NCBI GenBank assembly: GCA_022739095.1
Contig: JAIJEI010000143.1
Location: 1-5,475 of the forward strand
DNA length: 5,475 nt
Source: Bifidobacterium sp.
GTDB lineage: Bacteria; Actinomycetota; Actinomycetes; Actinomycetales; Bifidobacteriaceae
Direction: 5' to 3'
Shown here piece after piece: positions 1 to 3,838 of the stretch; position 1 is the stretch's first letter, and every line of letters starts with the position of its first letter. Under the pieces are notes generated by a model. The model had not been told where the DNA came from and made no database searches. It saw only the letters and a list, made by a program, of their open reading frames with translations. Both the position numbers and the translations under genes were made by a program.

Positions 1-25
1 TAGGCGTCGTGATGCAGCGCGCCGC

Positions 26-31
26 GAGGAG
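26..31 (+). promoter_or_regulatory. Ribosome binding site of the RNase E/G gene
   Basis: GAGGAG ends 4 nt before GTG36, a slightly short but workable spacing. No comparable purine-rich site is visible ahead of GTG9 or ATG12, although only 8-11 bases are available there. This site is the main reason for choosing GTG36 as the start. Confidence 0.6.
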
Positions 32-35
32 CATT

Positions 36-3000
36 GTGCCCACTGACAACCGTGAAGGTTTCGTCAACGACGGAACCGATAATTCAACCGTATCCAATGT
101 CGATTCGGCTCCAGCCGTGAACGCTGCGCCTGCCGCCGCCTCCCAGCCCGCCGAACCTGTTCGCCGTCGTCGTGGCGGCCGTCGAGTGGTCCGCGGCACC
201 GGTGCTGCCGGTGCTTCTCTGGAACTGCAAGTGCAGGAACGCACCCCGCTGTTCGAAGCCCCAGCGCTTCCCGATGCCAGCACCGCGGCCGATTCCAAGT
301 CATCCGATTCCGGCGATTCCGATGAATCCAGCGATTCCAAGGATTCCGCCGAACGTCCAACTCGCCGCCGTACGCGCCGCGCCGCTTCCGCAGTGACCGA
401 CTCGGATAGCGAGGATGATCGTCCTCGTCGTTCGCGCCGCACGGTCAGTGCCGATGATTTCGATGACGATGACGATTACGACGAGGACCGTCCGGTTCGC
501 CGCCGCTCTCGCTCCCGCCAGTCCGACGATGATGACTACGAGGATCGCCCGGTTCGCTCCCGCTCCCGCCGTGCGTCTATGGATATGGATGATGATGACG
601 AGGACCGTCCGGTTCGCCGTCGTTCTCGCCGTGCAGTTGCGGATACGCACGAGGATACCCCGGATGAGCGCCTGTTCGACGCGGTCGAATCCCTGCCCTC
701 TGGCCACGAGACCGTGCGCCGCGGCAAGCCGATGACGTCCCTGCTCTTCCAGGAACCGGTACTGCCCGCCGCCGTGGATGCGCACGATACCGCTGACACT
801 CGTGATGACGATGTTGACGCCGACGAACGTCCGTCTCGTCGCTCCCGCCGCTCGCGCAGCCACGATGATGACGACGCGCAGCTGCGCAGCCGCCGCCGTG
901 GCGACCGTGACGACCGTGGCCGCGATGCCGCCGACCGTGATGCGTCTCGTGACGCTTCCCGCAACGCTGCCGCCGGTGACGCCAATGCCAGCGCCAACGC
1001 GGACCATGATGATTTCGATTCCGATGACGCTTCCGACTCTCGCCGTTCCCGTCGCTCCCGCCGCCTGAACGCCCAGGAGCGCCGTGCAGCCGCCGAAGTC
1101 GAGCAGATTGAGGAAGACCTCGAGCTGGACGATATCGCCTACTCGCCGATTGCCGAGGAGGAGGGCGACGAGGAATCCGACGCCACCCGCACCCGTTCGC
1201 GCCGTCGCCGCCGTCGTGGCTCACGCGGCGAAACCGGTGCCAACGGCGAGCACGATACCGCCGAGAACGATGACGAGGATACGCGTTCCCGCCGTCGTGA
1301 CGATCGCGATGATCATGACCGTGATCGCGATGAGGACGATGAGGAGCAGACCATCACTCGTCGTCGCCGTCGCCGCCGTGGCGGCAAGAACGGCGAGGGC
1401 ACCGACGACCAGAGTCAGAACAGCGAACAGTCGTTGGTCCGCCGCTCCCGCAAACAGCAGTACATCGACGAAATCACCGATGTGGAAGGCTCCACTCGTC
1501 TCGAGGCCAAGAAGCAGCGCCGCCGTGACAACCGCCGTGAGCGCAGCCGCCAGAGCCAGCTCATGGAACAGGATTTCCTCGCACGCCGCGAGAACGTGGA
1601 CCGCCTGATGGTGGTGCGCGAGAAGGAGCACCACACCCAGATTTCCGTGGTGGAAGACAATGTTCTGGTCGAGCACTATGTCTCCGACATTCAGGAAGTA
1701 CAGACCGTCGGCAACATCTACCTTGGCCGCGTGCAGAACGTGCTGCCCAGCATGGAGGCCGCATTCGTGGACATCGGCCAGGCTCGCAACGGCGTGCTCT
1801 ACGCCGGCGAGGTCAACTGGGATGCCGCTCGTCTCGAAGGCCAGCCGCGCCGCATCGAGCTGGCGTTCAAGTCCGGCGACCCGGTGCTCGTGCAGGTCAC
1901 TAAGGACCCGATTGGCCACAAGGGTGCCCGCCTGACCTCTCAGGTCACGCTTGCCGGCCGCTTCCTGGTGCTCGTGCCCTCCGGTGGCATGACCGGCGTG
2001 AGCCGCAAGCTTTCGGAGCGCGAACGCAGCCGTCTGAAGAGCATCGTCTCCAAGATCGCCCCGAAAGACATGGGCGTGATCATCCGCACCGCAGCTGAGG
2101 GCGCATCCGAAGACGCCATCGTCAAGGACCTTGAATCCCTGGCCCGCCAGTGGGAGCGCATCAACGCCAAGCGCGAGGAATTCTGGCACGGCAAGCGCCC
2201 GAAGCTCCTGCAGGGCGAGCCCGACGTGGCCATCCGCGTGGTGCGCGACATCTTCAACGACGACTTCAGCAAGCTCATCGTGGAAGGTGACAAGGTCTAC
2301 GACCGTATCGAGGAATACCTTGACACCATGGCCCCCGACCTGAAGGACAAGCTGGAGAAGTGGGACCCGGCCGAGCATGAAGGCAAGGACGTGTTCGACA
2401 AGTGGTCCATCGACTCCCAGCTGCGTAAGGGCATGGAGCGTCAGGTCTATCTGCCGTCCGGCGGCTCGATTGTCATCGATCGCACCGAGGCCATGACCAC
2501 CATTGACGTGAACACTGGCCGCTTTATCGGCAAGGGCAAGTCCTTGGAAGAAACGGTGACGCGTTGCAACCTGGAGGCGTCTGAAGAGATCGCCCGCCAG
2601 CTGCGCCTGCGCGATATCGGTGGCATGGTGATGATCGACTATGTGGATATGGTCATGCCCGCCAACCGCGATTTGGTGCTGCGCCGCTTGGTCGAATGCC
2701 TGGCACGCGACCGCACCAAGCATCAGGTGGCCGAAGTCACCTCGCTTGGGTTGGTGCAGATGACCCGCAAGCGCATCGGCCAGGGTCTGGTCGAGGCGTT
2801 CTCCGAGGAATGCCCGACCTGCAAGGGCCGTGGTTTCATCCTGCATGATCAGCCGACCGTTTCGGCCGACTACGACGATCCCTACGCGCTTCGCGGTGGC
2901 GACCCGTTCGTCAAAACCAACAAGCACGGTCGCGGCACCGCTCCCGCTCCTGAACCGGCTGGTTCCAGCGCCGACGTCAAAGCCAAACTGGCTCAGATTG

Positions 3001-3041
3001 CCGCCGCCGCCGTCGCCGCCAACAACACGGCGGAAGAGTAA
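36..3041 (+). CDS. rne: Ribonuclease E/G family endoribonuclease with long disordered N-terminal extension
   Basis: Single-strand-specific endoribonuclease that cleaves AU-rich RNA in mRNA decay and rRNA/tRNA maturation. Numbering is from GTG36 (1001 residues). Residues 1 to about 520 are low-complexity, acidic (Asp/Glu) and basic (Arg/Ser) blocks. Residues 480-530 resemble the conserved actinobacterial junction (VEGSTRLEAKKQ, DFLARRENVDRLMVV). The S1 RNA-binding domain begins near 558 (VGNIYLGRVQ, AAFVDIG, NGVLYAGEV). The 5'-sensor pair is Arg684-Thr685 (IIRTA). The metal-binding aspartates expected of the DNase I-like site are Asp824 (TIDVNTG) and Asp868 (MIDYVDM). The zinc-link cysteines are Cys926 and Cys929 (CPTC). 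A 72-residue Ala/Pro-rich tail follows. All key residues are present, so the enzyme should be active. GTG36 is preferred because GAGGAG lies just upstream. GTG9 (1010 residues), ATG12 or a start before the window cannot be excluded, since this frame is open to the window edge. Proteins of this shape are usual in Actinobacteria; the choice between the symbols rne and rng is conventional. Confidence 0.95.
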   Translation: MPTDNREGFVNDGTDNSTVSNVDSAPAVNAAPAAASQPAEPVRRRRGGRRVVRGTGAAGASLELQVQERTPLFEAPALPDASTAADSKSSDSGDSDESSDSKDSAERPTRRRTRRAASAVTDSDSEDDRPRRSRRTVSADDFDDDDDYDEDRPVRRRSRSRQSDDDDYEDRPVRSRSRRASMDMDDDDEDRPVRRRSRRAVADTHEDTPDERLFDAVESLPSGHETVRRGKPMTSLLFQEPVLPAAVDAHDTADTRDDDVDADERPSRRSRRSRSHDDDDAQLRSRRRGDRDDRGRDAADRDASRDASRNAAAGDANASANADHDDFDSDDASDSRRSRRSRRLNAQERRAAAEVEQIEEDLELDDIAYSPIAEEEGDEESDATRTRSRRRRRRGSRGETGANGEHDTAENDDEDTRSRRRDDRDDHDRDRDEDDEEQTITRRRRRRRGGKNGEGTDDQSQNSEQSLVRRSRKQQYIDEITDVEGSTRLEAKKQRRRDNRRERSRQSQLMEQDFLARRENVDRLMVVREKEHHTQISVVEDNVLVEHYVSDIQEVQTVGNIYLGRVQNVLPSMEAAFVDIGQARNGVLYAGEVNWDAARLEGQPRRIELAFKSGDPVLVQVTKDPIGHKGARLTSQVTLAGRFLVLVPSGGMTGVSRKLSERERSRLKSIVSKIAPKDMGVIIRTAAEGASEDAIVKDLESLARQWERINAKREEFWHGKRPKLLQGEPDVAIRVVRDIFNDDFSKLIVEGDKVYDRIEEYLDTMAPDLKDKLEKWDPAEHEGKDVFDKWSIDSQLRKGMERQVYLPSGGSIVIDRTEAMTTIDVNTGRFIGKGKSLEETVTRCNLEASEEIARQLRLRDIGGMVMIDYVDMVMPANRDLVLRRLVECLARDRTKHQVAEVTSLGLVQMTRKRIGQGLVEAFSEECPTCKGRGFILHDQPTVSADYDDPYALRGGDPFVKTNKHGRGTAPAPEPAGSSADVKAKLAQIAAAAVAANNTAEE
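411..634 (+). repeat. Imperfect in-frame repeats encoding (D/E)-tract plus EDRPVRRRSRR modules
   Basis: Within the disordered part of the RNase gene, four related modules follow one another: EDDRPRRSRRT (from 411), EDRPVRRRSRSR (from 483), EDRPVRSRSRR (from 540) and EDRPVRRRSRR (from 600). Each of the last three is preceded by an Asp-rich tract. The last three are spaced 57 and 60 bases apart, i.e. about 19-20 residues. At DNA level, 480-502 and 597-619 are identical over 23 bases and lie 117 bases (39 codons) apart, in frame. The pattern looks like internal tandem duplication. It could change copy number between strains without breaking the frame. Confidence 0.8.
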
Positions 3042-3053
3042 GCGGAAGAGTAA
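3030..3053 (+). repeat. Perfect 12-bp tandem duplication at the end of the RNase gene
   Basis: GCGGAAGAGTAA occurs twice back to back (3030-3041 and 3042-3053). The first copy encodes the last three residues Ala-Glu-Glu and the stop. The second copy is in the same frame and supplies a second in-frame TAA 12 bases later. Read-through of the first stop would therefore add only four residues. Confidence 0.95.
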
Positions 3054-3056
3054 CAG

Positions 3057-3076
3057 GTGTGTCGTGCTTGACACGC
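3057..3076 (+). promoter_or_regulatory. Inverted repeat overlapping a -35-like TTGACA (possible operator)
   Basis: GTGTC (3059-3063) and GACAC (3070-3074) form a perfect 5-bp inverted repeat around a 6-base centre. One G-T pair and one G-C pair extend it to 7 bp as RNA. The right arm contains most of TTGACA (3068-3073). No T-run follows, so it is a poor intrinsic terminator for the upstream gene. An operator or a fortuitous palindrome are both possible. Confidence 0.3.
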
Positions 3077-3117
3077 GGGCAAAATCATTTGATTTAGTCC
3101 GCATGGTGGTGTAGATT
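3068..3117 (+). promoter_or_regulatory. Candidate promoter region for rplU-rpmA
   Basis: Two sigma70-type arrangements are visible. The first is TTGACA (3068-3073), a perfect -35, followed after 19 bases by a poor -10, TTTAGT (3093-3098). The second is TTGATT (3089-3094), then 17 bases, then TAGATT (3112-3117), with better spacing. The second would start RNA near 3123-3125 and give a leader of about 68 nt. This is the only A/T-rich stretch in the 150-nt gap. Sequence alone cannot decide between the two, and transcription continuing from the RNase gene is also possible. Confidence 0.45.
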
Positions 3118-3122
3118 CGAAA

Positions 3123-3140
3123 CTCGGTGTCTGACCGCAG
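3123..3140 (+). other. Possible hairpin in the rplU leader
   Basis: CTCGGT (3123-3128) can pair with ACCGCAG (3134-3140) as a 6-bp stem with one bulged C and a GTCTG loop. CTCGGTG recurs at 3142-3148, so ACCG (3134-3137) could instead pair with the downstream CGGT (3144-3147). The two pairings exclude each other, but both are short. A functional role is inference only, and I did not recognise a known ribosomal-protein leader family. Confidence 0.25.
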
Positions 3141-3178
3141 GCTCGGTGCGTGTTAGGCAAGGTAGCTTTCCAAAACAT

Positions 3179-3185
3179 AAAAGGA
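3179..3185 (+). promoter_or_regulatory. Ribosome binding site of rplU
   Basis: AAAAGGA lies 6 nt before ATG3192. It supports that ATG over the in-frame GTG at 3150, which would add 14 residues (MLGKVAFQNIKGTI) not found in L21 proteins. Confidence 0.8.
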
Positions 3186-3191
3186 ACGATA

Positions 3192-3500
3192 ATGTACGCG
3201 ATTGTGAAGGCCGGTGGCCATCAGGAAAAGGTCGAGGTTGGCGACGTCATCCTCGTGAACCGTCTCGACGCCAAGAAGGGCGATACCGTGGAATTCCCGG
3301 TCTCCCTCGTTGTCGATGGTGACAAGGTCACCCTTGCCGCCGCCGATCTGGCCAAGGTGTCCGTCAAGGCTGAGGTTGTGAACGACGAAGCCAAGGGCCC
3401 GAAGATTGACATCCAGAAGTACAAGAACAAGACTGGTGTTGCTCGCCGTAAGGGTCACCGCCAGAAGCTGACTATCGTCAAGATCACGGCGATTGCCTGA
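3192..3500 (+). CDS. rplU: 50S ribosomal protein L21
   Basis: Structural protein of the large ribosomal subunit that binds 23S rRNA. The 102-residue product matches the usual family length of about 100-105. It begins MYAIVKAGGHQEKVEVGD, the family's characteristic N-terminus. The conserved C-terminal signature is also present: KYKNKTG at residues 76-82 and KGHRQ at 87-91, followed by LTIVKITAI. The start is fixed by the AAAAGGA site and by alignment to the family N-terminus. It lies 22 nt upstream of rpmA, the near-universal L21-L27 pair, so the two should share a transcript. The 150-nt gap before it contains promoter-like sequence, suggesting the pair can be transcribed independently of the RNase gene. 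No anomalies seen. Confidence 0.98.
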   Translation: MYAIVKAGGHQEKVEVGDVILVNRLDAKKGDTVEFPVSLVVDGDKVTLAAADLAKVSVKAEVVNDEAKGPKIDIQKYKNKTGVARRKGHRQKLTIVKITAIA

Positions 3501-3507
3501 GTTATAG

Positions 3508-3513
3508 AAAGGA
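3508..3513 (+). promoter_or_regulatory. Ribosome binding site of rpmA
   Basis: AAAGGA lies 9 nt before ATG3523. An out-of-frame ATG at 3516 lies only 2 nt after this site, too close for efficient initiation, and opens a 5-codon frame (MNHGT) ending at 3533. ATG3523 is the start that gives the conserved L27 N-terminus. Confidence 0.75.
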
Positions 3514-3522
3514 CCATGAATC

Positions 3523-3771
3523 ATGGCACATAAGAAGGGTGCGTCCAGCTCTCGCAACGGTCGCGATTCTAACCCGCAATACCTTGGCGTGAAGAAGTTC
3601 GGCGGCGAAGCCGTCGTGGCCGGCAACATCATCGTTCGCCAGCGTGGCACCAACTTCCACCCGGGCCACAACGTCGGCATGGGCAAGGATCACACGCTGT
3701 TCGCCCTCACCGATGGCTCCGTGAAGTTCGGTGTGCGTCGCGACCGCAAGGTTGTCGACGTCATCGCCTGA
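3523..3771 (+). CDS. rpmA: 50S ribosomal protein L27
   Basis: Large-subunit protein whose N-terminal tail reaches toward the peptidyl-transferase centre. The 82-residue product starts [19 protein letters not shown] and continues with [22 protein letters not shown] and [16 protein letters not shown], all typical of L27 in order and length. It begins directly at MAHKKG. It therefore lacks the cleavable N-terminal extension known in Firmicutes, and no prp-type protease gene lies between rplU and rpmA, consistent with an actinobacterium. It follows rplU by 22 nt in the same operon. An intrinsic terminator follows 23 nt after its stop codon. Confidence 0.98.
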
Positions 3772-3781
3772 GCGATATAGC
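3752..3781 (+). promoter_or_regulatory. Weak candidate promoter for obgE overlapping the rpmA end
   Basis: TTGTCG (3752-3757) and TATAGC (3776-3781) are separated by 18 bases, and each matches 4 of 6 consensus positions. Transcription would begin near 3788, ahead of the terminator hairpin, which would then sit in the obgE leader. The match is weak and may be chance. Confidence 0.25.
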
Positions 3782-3794
3782 ATCAAGTTTTTTC

Positions 3795-3824
3795 AAGCCG
3801 CGCCCGTAAGGACGCGGCTTTTTT
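3795..3824 (+). terminator. Intrinsic terminator after rpmA, immediately before obgE
   Basis: AAGCCGCG (3795-3802) pairs perfectly with CGCGGCTT (3813-3820). Inside this 8-bp stem, a C/A mismatch is followed by two more G-C pairs closing a GTAA tetraloop (3806-3809). A run of six T residues (3819-3824) follows. This is a strong classical terminator for rplU-rpmA. The upstream flank is T-rich (3788-3793) rather than A-rich, so it should act on + strand transcripts only. Confidence 0.9.
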
Positions 3825-3826
3825 GT

Positions 3827-3835
3827 AAGGTGATC
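3827..3835 (+). promoter_or_regulatory. Ribosome binding site of obgE with extended anti-SD match
   Basis: AAGGTGATC matches the 3' half of the ideal AAGGAGGTGATC sequence. GGTGATC (3829-3835) can pair continuously with the 16S rRNA tail, and GGTG ends 6 nt before ATG3839. It starts 2 nt after the terminator T-run, so terminator and translation start nearly touch. Confidence 0.8.
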
Positions 3836-3838
3836 AAT

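Noticed and set aside
300..1224. Overlapping minus-strand frames of 153-235 codons opposite the disordered region
   Set aside because: They are translations of the Asp/Arg repeat DNA in other frames, giving low-complexity Val/Ile/Ala/Arg or Ser/Arg strings. No start signals or family signatures are present.
172..1608. Plus-strand alternative frames of 74-174 codons inside the RNase gene
   Set aside because: Frame-shifted readings of the repetitive charged region (rich in Met/Thr/Arg or Pro/Ala/Arg). The conserved protein continues uninterrupted in the main frame, so there is no sign of programmed frameshift.
1221..3104. A 627-codon open frame on the minus strand opposite the RNase gene
   Set aside because: It is in exact codon register with the real gene. 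Its stops require sense codons TTA, CTA or TCA, which this G/C-ending gene almost never uses; the frame ends precisely at a sense TCA (1221-1223). Its protein matches no family I recognise.
3150..3191. In-frame GTG extension of rplU by 14 residues
   Set aside because: No ribosome binding site precedes it. The extra residues are absent from L21 proteins, while ATG3192 has a well-placed AAAAGGA.
3516..3533. Five-codon frame MNHGT overlapping the rpmA start
   Set aside because: Its ATG is only 2 nt from the AAAGGA site, too close for initiation, and it is most simply a by-product of CATG sequence before the true start.
3153..3686. A 177-codon minus-strand frame across rplU and rpmA
   Set aside because: It is in codon register with rplU, explained by the absence of TTA/CTA/TCA codons there. 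Both sense genes are unmistakable.
3788..3824. Terminator considered as bidirectional
   Set aside because: The left flank is T6 on the + strand. It would give an A-run, not a U-run, on a minus-strand transcript, and no minus-strand gene ends here.
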